A stretch of DNA of 64,000 bases from contig NZ_JAHRGM010000001.1 of assembly GCF_019097845.1 (NCBI RefSeq), positions 801,167 to 865,166 on the forward strand. Direction: 5' to 3'. Made by a program: the position numbers and the translations under genes. Positions 19,188-28,645 of the stretch are shown here, in pieces (position 1 is the first letter of the stretch; each line of letters starts with the position of its first letter). The DNA is from Sphingobium sp. AS12 (lineage in GTDB: Bacteria > Pseudomonadota > Alphaproteobacteria > Sphingomonadales > Sphingomonadaceae). The notes under the pieces are model-generated. The model was given only the letters and a program-made list of their open reading frames with translations, ran no database searches and was not told the origin of the DNA.

Positions 19188-20339
19188 TCAGGCCGCGTTG
19201 CGCCAGATAGCGACACGGTCCTTGCCGTCGCGCTTGGCATCGTAGAGCGCAGCGTCGGCGCGAGCGACCATGTCGTCCAGTTTCTCGTCGTCTGCCTGCA
19301 ATTCCGCCACGCCGAAACTGGCGCGGAGTTGCGCGCGTGGGGCATTGGGCAGAATCAGGCATGTTATTTCCGCGCGCACCCGCTCCATGACGTCAGCCGC
19401 CGCCGCCGCCTCGGTTTCCACCAGCAGCAGGCCGAATTCATCGCCGCCCATGCGCGCTACGATGTCGCCGCGCCGGACCGCACTGGTCAACAACTGGGCA
19501 AAGCCGCGCAGGGCCGCGTCGCCTGCGATATGGCCATGACCGTCATTCAGCGCCTTGAACCCGTCAAGATCGCACACCACCAGCGCCAGCGGCCGGTTGT
19601 AACGCCGGGCATTGGCGATGGCGCGCGCCGCCGCCTCGTCCAGTCCGCGCCGATTCAGCACATTGGTCAGCGGATCATGCCGCATCTGCCGCCGCAACTG
19701 ATGCGCCAGATCGCCTGCTACCACCATGACGGCAGCCACGCCGGTGCCGACATAGATGGATGGCAGACCAAGCCCCAATATGGCCCGATAGGCCGCAAGC
19801 CCTGCGCCGGGTGCCCGCCCCAGATCGGCGGCGGCACTGATGGCAAGCGCGGACTGAAACAGCGCGAACAGCAGGAACATCGTGAAAAACGCGATCTCAG
19901 GCGCATTGAACCGCCGTCCCTGCGGCCAGAGCGAGGCGGCCGACCAGAGCATCAAGATGCCGACATAACCCGGCACGATCATGCCCTGGAGCGATCGATC
20001 ATGGATCATCGCCGCATAGATGCCGCCTGCCGCCACCACGCAACCAGCGCCGATTATCGATCGCCATGGGATGTTTTGCGTCGATCGCTGGCGAACGCCG
20101 ACCAGAACCAGCGTGCCGCTGACGATGATGCACACCGCCGCCAGCGCCATGAGTGGCCCGCTTTTCAGGGCAATGCCACCAGCATTGGCGATCCACTGGA
20201 TCATCGCCGCACCGTAGGACAGCGCCCAGCTCAACACATGCCGCTGCCGCCCGAAGTGCAGCCACGCTACCCCCATCGCCAGCGCCATGATGACGCTGGT
20301 GAAGAAGAGTAAAGCAATGATGATAATCGCCGGGTCCAC
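19188..20339 (-). CDS. Membrane-bound diguanylate cyclase (GGDEF)
   Basis: A 383-residue protein: about six hydrophobic segments in the first 190 residues and then a GGDEF domain. It has the intact active site RMGGDEFGLLL and, five residues before it, RRGD, matching the RxxD inhibitory I-site for c-di-GMP feedback. NVLNRRGLDEAA and CDLDGFKALNDGHGH are the other domain hallmarks. It should therefore make c-di-GMP under control of an unknown membrane signal. The longer frame from 20429 would overlap the upstream peptidase gene and adds non-family sequence; the GTG at 20339, opening directly into the first TM helix, is preferred. Confidence 0.88.
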   Translation of the reverse strand: MDPAIIIIALLFFTSVIMALAMGVAWLHFGRQRHVLSWALSYGAAMIQWIANAGGIALKSGPLMALAAVCIIVSGTLVLVGVRQRSTQNIPWRSIIGAGCVVAAGGIYAAMIHDRSLQGMIVPGYVGILMLWSAASLWPQGRRFNAPEIAFFTMFLLFALFQSALAISAAADLGRAPGAGLAAYRAILGLGLPSIYVGTGVAAVMVVAGDLAHQLRRQMRHDPLTNVLNRRGLDEAAARAIANARRYNRPLALVVCDLDGFKALNDGHGHIAGDAALRGFAQLLTSAVRRGDIVARMGGDEFGLLLVETEAAAAADVMERVRAEITCLILPNAPRAQLRASFGVAELQADDEKLDDMVARADAALYDAKRDGKDRVAIWRNAA

Positions 20340-20370
20340 GGGCGGGGCCTTTACTGACTTTAGTTGGCGA

Positions 20371-22248
20371 TTACCAGCCGCATGACTTGCCCTTATTCTG
20401 CTGGACCAGCCATTTCTGCAACGGCGCAAAATAGGCGGTCATGGCCTTGCCTGAAATCTCGCGCGTGCCGGTAAACGCCTGCAACGCATCGGGCCAGGGC
20501 TTGGACGCACCCATTTCCAGCATCGCATTGAGTTTGGCCCCTACATCCTTGTTTCCATAGAAGGAACAGCGGTGCAGTGGCCCCTTCCAGCCCGCCTGTT
20601 TGCAGGCCGCCTCATAAAATTGCTGCTGCAAAATGCCCGCCAGGAAATAGCGGGTATAGGGCGTGTTGCCGGGAATATGGAATTTGGCCCCCGCGTCGAA
20701 CTTCGTTTCATCGCGGGATACGGGCGGGACAATGCCCTGATACTGGCGGCGCAGGTCCGTCCAGCCCTTCTCATACTGGCTCTGCGGGATTGTGCCGTTG
20801 AATACACCCCAGCGCCACTTGTCCACCAGCAGGCCGAACGGCAGGAAAGCGACCTTGTCCATCGCCTGCCGCAGCAGCAGGCCGATATCCTTGTCCGGCC
20901 CCGGCACCTTGGCGGCGTCCAGCAGGCCGATCTTCACCAGATAATCGGGCGTGATCGACAGGGCGACAAAATCGCCAATCGCTTCATGGAAGCCATCATT
21001 GGCGCCGTCCAGATAGAGCGGCTTCTGCTTCTGATAGGCGCGCTGGTAATAATTATGGCCCAGTTCATGATGGATGGTCACGAAGTCGTCGCTGTTGACC
21101 TTCGTGCACATTTTGACGCGAATATCGTCTTTATTGTCGAGATCCCAAGCCGACGCATGGCAGACGACTTCGCGGTCCAGCGGCTTGATGAACTGGGTCC
21201 GGTCCCAGAAGGTCGCGGGCAGCGGCGCAAAGCCCAGCGAGGAATAGAAACCCTCGCCAATCTTGAACATCTGCTTTTCCCAATAGCCGCGCCGCTGCTG
21301 TTCGGGTGTGTCGGGCGTATCGACCTGACCGGGGCGGGTTTCGACATAGCCCTTGGCCTTCAGCAATTCGCCCACATCATAACCCAGATCGCCCGCACCC
21401 TTGGGCGCCACGACATCATAGATATTGCCCCAGGACTGCGCCCACATATTGCCGAGAAGGTCGGCACGGATTGGCCCTGACGCCGGTTGCACCACTTCGC
21501 CATATTTCTCGTTCAGCTTGGTGCGGGTATAGCAATGCAGCTGGTCATAGAGCGGCTTGACCTCCGCCCAGATCTTGTCGGTCAGCTTCGCAAAATCATC
21601 GGCAGGCATGTCATATTTGGACCGCCACATCGCCCCGGTATCGGCAAAGCCCAGTTCCTTTGCCCCGGCATTGGCAATGTCGACCAGCTTGGCATAATCG
21701 CCCCGCATCGGCGCACCGACATTGTCGTGCCAGCTGACCCACATTTCCTTCAGCTCTTCGGGGTTACGGTTATTCCCCATCTGCTCTTCAATGTCGCTGC
21801 CGTTGATCGGCTGGCCTTTCAGCGTCCCCTTGCCCTTGCCATAGGCCGACTGGAGCCGGGTCGCGAGATCGTTCAGTTCCTGCGCCGCGCCCGGCGCAGT
21901 CGGCGCGGGCAGCGTCAGCGCGGTGCGCAGCAGGTCGAGGCGGCGCTTCGTTTCCACCGACAGGCCCGGCACGGTCGCATATTTGGCGGCTTGCAGTGCA
22001 TAATCGACATTCATCGACGTGCGGATCGCGCCGAAATAGGCGGCGACCGCGTCGCTATCGTCGCTCAGATAGGTGGAATTGACCCACTCGGCGCGGCTGG
22101 AGATCAGCGAATGATCGAACATCGCCTTTTCCGCCTTGGCGAGGAACGCTTCGGCCTCAGCTGCTGTGGGCGCAGGAGCCTGCTGAGCAAAGACGGGCGA
22201 TGCAGTAAGCGCGGCCGCAAGTGCGGCAAGCGAGATGGCGATTTTCAT
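20371..22248 (-). CDS. Secreted M2-family metallopeptidase (ACE-like peptidyl-dipeptidase)
   Basis: A 625-residue protein with a signal peptide (MKIAISLAALAAALTASPVFA) and the zinc site TIHHELGHNYYQRAY (HExxH), with the third ligand Glu in the following HEAIGDFVALS. The family is that of angiotensin-converting enzyme and removes C-terminal dipeptides; bacterial examples are periplasmic. The C-terminus ends NKGKSCGW. It is monocistronic. A dyad in its leader overlaps the ribosome binding site. The five residues before MKIAIS in the longer frame are not part of a plausible signal peptide. Confidence 0.93.
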   Translation of the reverse strand: MKIAISLAALAAALTASPVFAQQAPAPTAAEAEAFLAKAEKAMFDHSLISSRAEWVNSTYLSDDSDAVAAYFGAIRTSMNVDYALQAAKYATVPGLSVETKRRLDLLRTALTLPAPTAPGAAQELNDLATRLQSAYGKGKGTLKGQPINGSDIEEQMGNNRNPEELKEMWVSWHDNVGAPMRGDYAKLVDIANAGAKELGFADTGAMWRSKYDMPADDFAKLTDKIWAEVKPLYDQLHCYTRTKLNEKYGEVVQPASGPIRADLLGNMWAQSWGNIYDVVAPKGAGDLGYDVGELLKAKGYVETRPGQVDTPDTPEQQRRGYWEKQMFKIGEGFYSSLGFAPLPATFWDRTQFIKPLDREVVCHASAWDLDNKDDIRVKMCTKVNSDDFVTIHHELGHNYYQRAYQKQKPLYLDGANDGFHEAIGDFVALSITPDYLVKIGLLDAAKVPGPDKDIGLLLRQAMDKVAFLPFGLLVDKWRWGVFNGTIPQSQYEKGWTDLRRQYQGIVPPVSRDETKFDAGAKFHIPGNTPYTRYFLAGILQQQFYEAACKQAGWKGPLHRCSFYGNKDVGAKLNAMLEMGASKPWPDALQAFTGTREISGKAMTAYFAPLQKWLVQQNKGKSCGW

Positions 22249-22255
22249 GGGAATT

Positions 22256-22277
22256 CCCCTCATAGACTTATGAGGGG
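22256..22277 (-). promoter_or_regulatory. Dyad covering the ribosome binding site of the M2 peptidase gene
   Basis: A 9-bp perfect inverted repeat, CCCCTCATA and TATGAGGGG, with a 4-base loop lies just upstream of the ATG at 22248. The AGGGG of the downstream arm is the likely Shine-Dalgarno sequence, so an RNA hairpin could hide it. Alternatively it is a DNA operator. Confidence 0.4.
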
Positions 22278-22302
22278 AAGGTGACTTGGCCGGGCGATAC
22301 AG

Positions 22303-23064
22303 TCAAGCAGTCAGGAAATCGACCATCGCCTGCCCCATTTCCTTGCGGGTGACGGCGTTCATATGATTGCCCGGTATCTCGACATAGCGACCATTGGGCA
22401 GCAGGTCGGCCAGTTCCTGCGCCACGCCATTGTCCCGGTCATCCGCGCCGCAGATGATCTCGGCCGGCTGCTGGATCGCCGCGATCGTCTCGCGCGGCGT
22501 ATCGACAAAGGTATTCAGGATATGCAGCATCGCCACCGGATCGCCCTTGGTGGTCTTGAGGAAGGCCTCTGTCATCCATTCCGACGTGCCACGCTCGAAC
22601 GTGCCAAGGTTATTGAGGACATTCCTGTAATAGCCGCCCTTGTCGAGCGTCTGCACCAGCCCGCGCAGCCCCATCCCCGCCAGGATCACGCGGCGCGGCC
22701 TCGCCCCGCGCGCCAGCATCCGCACACTCGTCCGCGCACCCAGCGAATAGCCGCCCAGATCATAGTCAGTCAGTTCCAGCTGCTCGACCAAAGACAGCCC
22801 GTCATCGGTCAGCGCGTCCGGCGGATAGGCGGCGATATCGTGCGGCTTCCCACTCTCCCCATGGCCGCGCAGGTCCGGCATGATCAGACGAAAACCGGCC
22901 TCCACCAGTTTCGCGACATGACCGTAACGAATCCAGTTAGTGTAGGCATTGGAGAAATAGCCGTGGATCAGCACCAGATCCCGACCCTCCCCCACCATAT
23001 GAACCGTGATCGGCAGACCATCGAAACCTTTGATCTCATGGCGTTCGATCGGCAGGTCGGTCAT
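22303..23064 (-). CDS. Alpha/beta-fold hydrolase
   Basis: A 253-residue cytoplasmic alpha/beta hydrolase. It has the oxyanion region LVLIHGYFSNAYTNW, a nucleophile elbow GGYSLGARTS (Ser near residue 107), the acidic residue in ICGADDRDNG, and the catalytic His in IPGNHMNAV. No signal peptide is seen. The substrate cannot be told; the family includes esterases, epoxide hydrolases and lactonases. It stands between the M2 peptidase and a membrane protein gene on the same strand with ordinary spacing. Confidence 0.85.
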   Translation of the reverse strand: MTDLPIERHEIKGFDGLPITVHMVGEGRDLVLIHGYFSNAYTNWIRYGHVAKLVEAGFRLIMPDLRGHGESGKPHDIAAYPPDALTDDGLSLVEQLELTDYDLGGYSLGARTSVRMLARGARPRRVILAGMGLRGLVQTLDKGGYYRNVLNNLGTFERGTSEWMTEAFLKTTKGDPVAMLHILNTFVDTPRETIAAIQQPAEIICGADDRDNGVAQELADLLPNGRYVEIPGNHMNAVTRKEMGQAMVDFLTA

Positions 23065-23107
23065 CGGGGCAAATCCTTACACAGCGGCGACGCTTGCCGA
23101 TATGGCG

Positions 23108-23746
23108 TCAGGCGCGGCGGCGCAAGAGCGCGATGAGCGCCAGCGCGCTGCCCTGCTGCGCAACGGCCATGTCCTTTTGCGCATCCCAGACATCACCCTG
23201 CTGACCATTATAATAGTCTGCCGTCTCGCCCGCCGCGATGAGGGTCAGCAGCAATTCAAATATTTCGTAGAGCGCGCTGCCAAGGCCAATGGCAGTAAAG
23301 GCGAAGGCAAGGCTCCAGCCATGGCGCAATCCCCCGAAGCGATGCGCGCTCTGGGCCAATGGCGCCGTAAGAAGTGCGCCAAAAGCGAAATGGACCAACC
23401 GGTCATAGCCGTTGCGCGAAGTCCCGAAAACCGAGGACAGATCATATCCAACCAGCGCCCGCGCCCAATCATCGTAAGGGACGTAAGAATATATCCAGCG
23501 TGCGCCCAGCGTATGGAGCAAAAGGAACAGCCAGATACAGCCTGTCGCGCCGTTGGACAGGGGCCAGCGCCGCAACAGCCAGGGCGTAGCGAGTAAAAGC
23601 GCGACGGTCGGCCCATGCTGAAGTGGGGCTAGGTCGGGATAGGGTTGCGCAATGTTGGCAAGGCCGATCGCAACGGCCAGAGACAGGATCATCCGGCGCT
23701 GCGGATCTGGAAGGACTTTCCAATATGCAGCAGCGCCGGAGATCAT
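23108..23746 (-). CDS. DUF2238 (YjdF-like) integral membrane protein
   Basis: A 212-residue protein with about six hydrophobic segments. Between them are the motifs conserved in the DUF2238/YjdF family: RWIYSYVPYDDW, YDRLVHFAFGALLTAP, ALYEIFELL and the aspartate-rich QQGDVWDAQKDM near the end of the last loops. The function of the family is unknown to me. It lies 10 bases from the stop of asd on the same strand and is probably co-transcribed with it. Confidence 0.85.
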   Translation of the reverse strand: MISGAAAYWKVLPDPQRRMILSLAVAIGLANIAQPYPDLAPLQHGPTVALLLATPWLLRRWPLSNGATGCIWLFLLLHTLGARWIYSYVPYDDWARALVGYDLSSVFGTSRNGYDRLVHFAFGALLTAPLAQSAHRFGGLRHGWSLAFAFTAIGLGSALYEIFELLLTLIAAGETADYYNGQQGDVWDAQKDMAVAQQGSALALIALLRRRA

Positions 23747-23755
23747 CGGGCTTTC

Positions 23756-24781
23756 TCAGCCCTTCTTGAGGTGGCGACGGCCCAGCAGTTCGGCGATCTG
23801 CACCGCATTCAGCGCCGCGCCTTTGCGCAGATTGTCGCTGACGCACCAGAGCGAAATGCCGCTGTCGACCGTCGGATCCTCACGCACGCGGCTGATGAAG
23901 GTCGCGAAGTCGCCGACACATTCGATCGGAGTGATGTAACCACCATCCTCGCGCTTATCGACCAGCATGATGCCGGGGGCTTCACGCAGGATATCCTGCG
24001 CTTCCTTGGCGCTGATTTCCTTCTCGAACTCGATGTTGATCGCTTCGGAGTGCCCCACGAACACCGGCACGCGCACGCAGGTTGCGGTCAGCTTGATCTT
24101 GGGATCGAGGATCTTCTTGGTTTCCGCGACCATTTTCCATTCTTCCTTGGTCGACCCATCGTCCAGGAAAACGTCGATATGCGGGATCACGTTGAAGGCG
24201 ATCTGCTTGGTGAACTTCTTTGGCTCCGCCGGATCGCCCACGAAGATGTTGCGCGACTGTTCGAACAATTCGTCCATGCCCGCCTTGCCTGCGCCGGACA
24301 CCGACTGATAGGTCGAGACGACCACGCGCTTGATGATCGCGGCGTCATGTAGCGGCTTCAACGCCACCACCATCTGCGCAGTCGAGCAGTTGGGATTGGC
24401 GATGATGTTGCGCTTGGTATAGCCGTCGATCGCGTCCGGGTTCACTTCGGGCACGATCAGCGGTACGTCCGGGTCCATGCGGTAGAGCGAGCTATTGTCG
24501 ATCACGACGCAGCCGGCCGCCGCTGCCTTGGGCGCATATTCAGCGGTCGGGCCGCTGCCCGCCGCGAACAGGGCGATGTCCCAGCCGGTAAAGTCGAAAT
24601 GTTCGATATTCTGGCATTTGATCGTCTTGCCGCTGTCACCGAAATCGACGGTCAGCCCCTGCGAGCGCGACGATGCGACCGCGGCGATCTCGTCAATCGG
24701 GAACTCGCGCTCGGCGAGAATGGTCAGCATTTCGCGGCCCACATTCCCGGTGGCACCTACGACGACGACCCTGTAACCCAT
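23756..24781 (-). CDS. asd: Aspartate-semialdehyde dehydrogenase
   Basis: Asd reduces aspartyl-4-phosphate to the semialdehyde, the branch point to lysine/diaminopimelate, threonine and methionine. The 341-residue protein has the NADPH motif VVVVGATGNVGREML, the active-site Cys in IIANPNCSTAQMVVALKP near residue 130, the SVSGAGKAGMDEL loop, and the catalytic His region VRVPVFVGHSEAIN. The start at MGYRVVVVG is chosen over an ATG five codons upstream because the Rossmann strand normally begins at once. Confidence 0.97.
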   Translation of the reverse strand: MGYRVVVVGATGNVGREMLTILAEREFPIDEIAAVASSRSQGLTVDFGDSGKTIKCQNIEHFDFTGWDIALFAAGSGPTAEYAPKAAAAGCVVIDNSSLYRMDPDVPLIVPEVNPDAIDGYTKRNIIANPNCSTAQMVVALKPLHDAAIIKRVVVSTYQSVSGAGKAGMDELFEQSRNIFVGDPAEPKKFTKQIAFNVIPHIDVFLDDGSTKEEWKMVAETKKILDPKIKLTATCVRVPVFVGHSEAINIEFEKEISAKEAQDILREAPGIMLVDKREDGGYITPIECVGDFATFISRVREDPTVDSGISLWCVSDNLRKGAALNAVQIAELLGRRHLKKG

Positions 24782-24926
24782 GACTGAACACTCCACTCCG
24801 ATGCAGATATTGCGGAGTGCGCGCCATAGCGGCGTTGCGCCATTTGTCCAGTGGCAAGCCCTTTGTTGCGCAAAAGGCCAGCTTTTGACGCTGGACGTTG
24901 CCAGGATGCGGCAACGTCCTTGCCGC

Positions 24927-27161
24927 CTATGGCTTGGTTGCGTCAGGCGACACGCCGCGCCGCGCCAGGAAATCCTCGATCGTGCGCCACAGATGGACGC
25001 TGATCCCCGGCCCGCCGACGCGATGGGTCTGGCCCGGATAGGCCATCATCTCGAACGGCGCCGCCGCGCTTTGCATCTTCGCCATCAGCGCGGTGGCATT
25101 GTCGAACACCACATTATCATCGGACATGCCATGGATCAGCAGCAGTGGATCGCTGATCTTCACCGCCTCCTCGATCGCGCCGGATGCCGGATAGGCATTC
25201 ACCTTGTCCTGCGGCATCCCCAGATAGCGTTCGGTATAATGGGTATCATACAGTTCCCACTTCGTCACCGGCGCACCCGCGATCGCCGCCGCAAACACGC
25301 CCGGCGCTTTCTCCAACAGCTTCAGCGACATATAGCCGCCATAGGACCAGCCATAGGTCGCGATCCTCTTGGGATCGACGAACGGTTGGGCCTTGAGCCA
25401 ATCGACGCCCGCCAATTGATCTGCCACCTCGACCGTCCCCATGGCGCGATAGAGATGATCCTCGAACGCCTTGCCACGATCGGGCGTGCCGCGATTATCG
25501 ACCGCAAAGACGATCCAGCCTCGATCGACCAGATATTGGTTCAGCGCCCCGGACCATGTGTTGGTCACCTGCCGCCCGCCACCTGGCCCGCCATAGTGGA
25601 TCATGAACACGGGATAGCGTTTCCCCGGCTCCATCGCCGGGGTCATGATCTTGGTATAGAGCGTCGTGCCGTCCTTGGCCCTGATCGTGCCGAACCGGGT
25701 TTTGACATGGCTCCCCAGATAGGGCGCATAAGGATGATCGCCCTTCAGCGCGTTTTCCGACAACCATTGCAATTGCTTGCCGCTACTGTCGGCCAGATAA
25801 ACCTGCTTGGGCTGATCGCTATTCTGGCGGGTGATGACGATCCGGCTTGCCGCGCCATCCATCACCGCGTCATTCCACCAGCCGCTGGTCGTGATCTGAC
25901 GCGGCGGCGCGGACTTGCCGATCGGCGCGCTGTAGAACTGCTGCTCTAGCGGGGTTTCGCGATTGCCGGTGAAATAGGCCAGCCCCGCCTTCTCATCGAC
26001 CGCCACCAGCGTCTTGACCTCCCAGTCGCCGCTGGTCAGCGCCGTCCATTTGCCATCGTGAACCCGGTAGAGATGGCCATGGCCGCTCTTTTCCGACCAC
26101 CACAGGAAATCGCCGCCTGCCAGCGGATGGAAATTGTCGCTGAGGTTGATCCAGCTTTTGGCCATTTCAGTGAGGACGATTTTCGCCTTGCCGGTGGCCG
26201 GATCGACCGCCAGCAGGTCGAGCCGCTTCTGGTCGCGCGTCTCGCGCTGGACATACAGAGTCCGGCCATCCTTCGCCCAATCGAACCGCGCCAGATAGAT
26301 GTCGCGATCCGGCCCCAGATCGACCTTCACCTGCCCCGACCCGTCAGGCTTCATGACATAGAGATCGACGATGGCGTTGGGTGTCCCGGCAGCGGGATAG
26401 CGCTGCTGATAAACCTTCGTCCCCTCCCCGCCGATCGCTGTGCGGGTGACGATGCCGACCGGGCTTTCATCCACCCGCGCGACCGCAATCAGGGCATCGT
26501 CGGGCGACCACCAATAACCAGTCCGCCGGTCCATTTCCTCCTGCGCGACAAATTCGGCGACACCCCAACTAACGGTATCGCTGGCCCCCTGCGTCACCTG
26601 CCGTTCCGTCCCGCCGATCGGCTGCACGAACAAATTGCCCCCGCGCACGAAGGACACGAAGCCGCCCTTGGGGCTGACCACGCCATTCAATTCGCCGTCG
26701 GGTGTGTCGGTCAGTCGCTGCACCTTGCCATCCAGCGCGGCGAGATAAAGATCGCCATCAACCGGCACCAGGATGGACTTGCCATCGGGCGACCAGTCAT
26801 AGCTGGTAATGCCGCTGCTGCCCGCAACCGAGCGGTCCCGCTCCCGCTGCATCTTTTCCGCTTCGGACAGGGCTGCGCCGCTGCCGGTCTTGCGCGAATC
26901 GACCAGCATCCGCTGTTTGCCCGTGCGCGTGTCGATCGCCCACAGGTCGAGCCGCTCCTTCTCATCCGCGCGCGGCTTGAGCAGGGTGACAAGCGCACCA
27001 TCCGGCGACAATTTGAGCGCGCGCGGCTGCGGCCCGGCCAGGTCGGGGCTGGCAAAGACCCGTTCGAGCGTCAGCGTCTCCTGCGCAATGGCTGGCATGG
27101 TTGACAGCATGAGCAGCGCGCCAAAGGCAGCGCTAGATTTCCAATAGGGAGGCATCGACAT
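24927..27161 (-). CDS. Secreted S9-family peptidase (dipeptidyl-peptidase IV type)
   Basis: A 744-residue protein with a signal peptide (residues 1-27, ending MPAIAQ), an N-terminal DPP IV-type beta-propeller (about residues 40-480) and a C-terminal alpha/beta-hydrolase domain. The domain has the nucleophile GWSYGGYMSLK, the Asp region HGMSDDNVVFDN and the catalytic His in PGQTHRVGG. It has FVAQEEMDRRTGYWWS, the paired-glutamate motif used by DPP IV enzymes to hold the substrate N-terminus. It probably releases X-Pro or X-Ala dipeptides in the periplasm. It is monocistronic. Confidence 0.94.
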   Translation of the reverse strand: MSMPPYWKSSAAFGALLMLSTMPAIAQETLTLERVFASPDLAGPQPRALKLSPDGALVTLLKPRADEKERLDLWAIDTRTGKQRMLVDSRKTGSGAALSEAEKMQRERDRSVAGSSGITSYDWSPDGKSILVPVDGDLYLAALDGKVQRLTDTPDGELNGVVSPKGGFVSFVRGGNLFVQPIGGTERQVTQGASDTVSWGVAEFVAQEEMDRRTGYWWSPDDALIAVARVDESPVGIVTRTAIGGEGTKVYQQRYPAAGTPNAIVDLYVMKPDGSGQVKVDLGPDRDIYLARFDWAKDGRTLYVQRETRDQKRLDLLAVDPATGKAKIVLTEMAKSWINLSDNFHPLAGGDFLWWSEKSGHGHLYRVHDGKWTALTSGDWEVKTLVAVDEKAGLAYFTGNRETPLEQQFYSAPIGKSAPPRQITTSGWWNDAVMDGAASRIVITRQNSDQPKQVYLADSSGKQLQWLSENALKGDHPYAPYLGSHVKTRFGTIRAKDGTTLYTKIMTPAMEPGKRYPVFMIHYGGPGGGRQVTNTWSGALNQYLVDRGWIVFAVDNRGTPDRGKAFEDHLYRAMGTVEVADQLAGVDWLKAQPFVDPKRIATYGWSYGGYMSLKLLEKAPGVFAAAIAGAPVTKWELYDTHYTERYLGMPQDKVNAYPASGAIEEAVKISDPLLLIHGMSDDNVVFDNATALMAKMQSAAAPFEMMAYPGQTHRVGGPGISVHLWRTIEDFLARRGVSPDATKP

Positions 27162-27273
27162 CCTTTCAGGTCGGCAACCGCACGTGACGCCGGATCAAGG
27201 GCGAAGATTAGCCCGATGAGACTGAAAAGATCAATGGAGGGAAATAATCTGTCCCGACCATGGCGCTTTGCCA

Positions 27274-27348
27274 TGGTGGGCGCGGTAGGGATTGAACCTA
27301 CGACCCCACCCGTGTGAAGGGTGTGCTCTACCACTGAGCTACGCGCCC
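27274..27348 (-). tRNA. tRNA-Val, anticodon CAC
   Basis: Read on the minus strand it starts GGGCGCG and closes with CGCGCCC-A-CCA, a perfect 7-bp acceptor stem with the CCA encoded. The D arm is GCTC/GAGC with a short loop, the anticodon arm CACCC-TTCACAC-GGGTG gives anticodon CAC, and the T arm is GTAGG-TTCAATC-CCTAC. It reads GTG. Confidence 0.97.
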
Positions 27349-27488
27349 CCTGTCGGGAGGAGGCGGCCATTGGCATCGCTGGCGCGCCCTGTCAAGCGCG
27401 GGGGCTTCCCGTCCCGCAAATTGCGCCTTTGCACTGCGTCGCGCACACGCTTAAAACGGCCCCGCCACAAATATGGAGTTACGGATTG

Positions 27489-27605
27489 ATGCGTAAAGCG
27501 CTGTTTCTGGTGATTTTGGCCACGCTGGCCGCGTGCAACACGGTGCAGGGTGTGGGTCGCGATATCGAGTCCGTCGGTCGCGCCGGGAAAGACGCAATGC
27601 GCTGA
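27489..27605 (+). CDS. Entericidin-like small lipoprotein
   Basis: A 38-residue peptide beginning MRKALFLVILATLAACNTVQ. It has a short hydrophobic signal with the lipobox LAAC, and after the modified Cys a GVGRDIESVGRAGKDA segment matching the entericidin A/B family. Entericidins are small membrane lipoproteins linked to stress and stationary-phase lysis in enterobacteria; in alphaproteobacteria their role is less clear. The long open frame upstream runs through the tRNA and is not real. Confidence 0.85.
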   Translation: MRKALFLVILATLAACNTVQGVGRDIESVGRAGKDAMR

Positions 27606-27621
27606 CCAAATAGTCGGTGAA

Positions 27622-27810
27622 TTATTGCAACACGCGCCCGATGGCTGTCGCATTTTTCCGCAGACGGACGCCGTCGCACCCCGGTTCGCCACAGTTGCAG
27701 GCTTCAATCGTGTAGCGAACGCCACACATGACCAATATGTCATGATCGAAACTATAGTTGGAAATGCCCGCGCGCTCCACCTTTTCCTGAGCCATAGCCT
27801 TGAGAGTCAT
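27622..27810 (-). CDS. Small four-cysteine protein of unknown function
   Basis: A 62-residue protein starting MTLKAMAQEKVERAG, with cysteines at residues 29, 38, 40 and 45 (the last three in EACNCGEPGCDGVR), suggesting a small zinc or metal-binding knuckle. I do not recognise a named family. The start follows a purine-rich GGGGGA ribosome site; a longer open frame upstream would enter the hslV leader. It is divergent from hslV and convergent with the entericidin-like gene. Confidence 0.65.
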   Translation of the reverse strand: MTLKAMAQEKVERAGISNYSFDHDILVMCGVRYTIEACNCGEPGCDGVRLRKNATAIGRVLQ

Positions 27811-27983
27811 GCGAGTCCCCCCGTAAATGCGGACGCTGATGATTGATGTTGCGATGCACAATGTCAATTGATCGACATTTGTTCCTGAACGAATTGTCAG
27901 AATATTGTCGCCAAAATGCAACGCTTCGCCGTCCCTACCAAGGTGACTTGCACCACACGGCACAGCGTCCCATATGCCGCCCC

Positions 27984-28550
27984 ATGAACGACCATAACAG
28001 CAGCGCCATGCCGGTCTGGCATGGCACCACCATCATGTCCGTGCGCAAGAATGGAAAGGTCGTCGTCGCTGGCGATGGCCAGGTTTCCATGGGCCAGACG
28101 GTGATGAAGCCCAACGCGCGCAAGGTGCGCCGCCTGCACGACGGCAGCGTCATTGGCGGCTTTGCCGGGGCGACTGCCGACGCATTCACCCTGTTCGAGC
28201 GGCTGGAGGCGAAGCTGGAACGCCATAATGGCCAGTTGATGCGATCCGCCGTGGAATTGGCCAAGGACTGGCGCACCGACAAATATTTGCGGAACCTGGA
28301 AGCGATGATGATCGTCGCGGACAAGGATGTGACCCTGATCCTGACCGGCAATGGCGATGTGCTGGAGCCGGTGAACGGCGTCGCCGCGATCGGATCGGGC
28401 GGCAATTTCGCCCTCGCCGCCGCCCGCGCGCTGGTCGATTATGAGGCGGACGCCGAAACGCTGGCGCGCAAGGCCATGGCCGTGGCGGCGGACATCTGCG
28501 TCTATACCAATGATCAGCTGACCATAGAAACGCTGGACAGCGCTGCTTGA
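27984..28550 (+). CDS. hslV: ATP-dependent protease proteolytic subunit HslV
   Basis: HslV is the threonine peptidase of the HslVU (ClpQY) proteasome-like complex. The 188-residue protein begins [20 protein letters not shown]; the propeptide is removed to expose the catalytic Thr of GTTIMSVR. Other marks are [39 protein letters not shown] and the closing [14 protein letters not shown]. Starts further upstream add unrelated sequence. hslU follows after 102 bases that hold a palindromic repeat. Confidence 0.96.
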   Translation: MNDHNSSAMPVWHGTTIMSVRKNGKVVVAGDGQVSMGQTVMKPNARKVRRLHDGSVIGGFAGATADAFTLFERLEAKLERHNGQLMRSAVELAKDWRTDKYLRNLEAMMIVADKDVTLILTGNGDVLEPVNGVAAIGSGGNFALAAARALVDYEADAETLARKAMAVAADICVYTNDQLTIETLDSAA

Positions 28551-28552
28551 AT

Positions 28553-28645
28553 TCCCCTCACGCTTGCGGGAGGGGTTAGGAGAGGCCTGTAACGGCGTTC
28601 CTCGGCATGCCCTCCCCCGACCCCTCCCTGAAGGGAGGGGAGAAG
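28553..28645. repeat. Dispersed palindromic repeat (family A) between hslV and hslU
   Basis: The arms CCCTCACGCTTGCGGGAGGGG and CCCCTCCCTGAAGGGAGGGG flank a middle with GCCCTCCCCCGACCCC. The same unit type occurs at 44001-44109. The right arm supplies the GGGAGGGGAGAAGGA purine tract that acts as the hslU ribosome site. Confidence 0.8.

Noticed and set aside
27321..27488. An extended N-terminus for the entericidin-like protein
   Set aside because: The frame passes through the tRNA-Val gene; the signal peptide begins at 27489.
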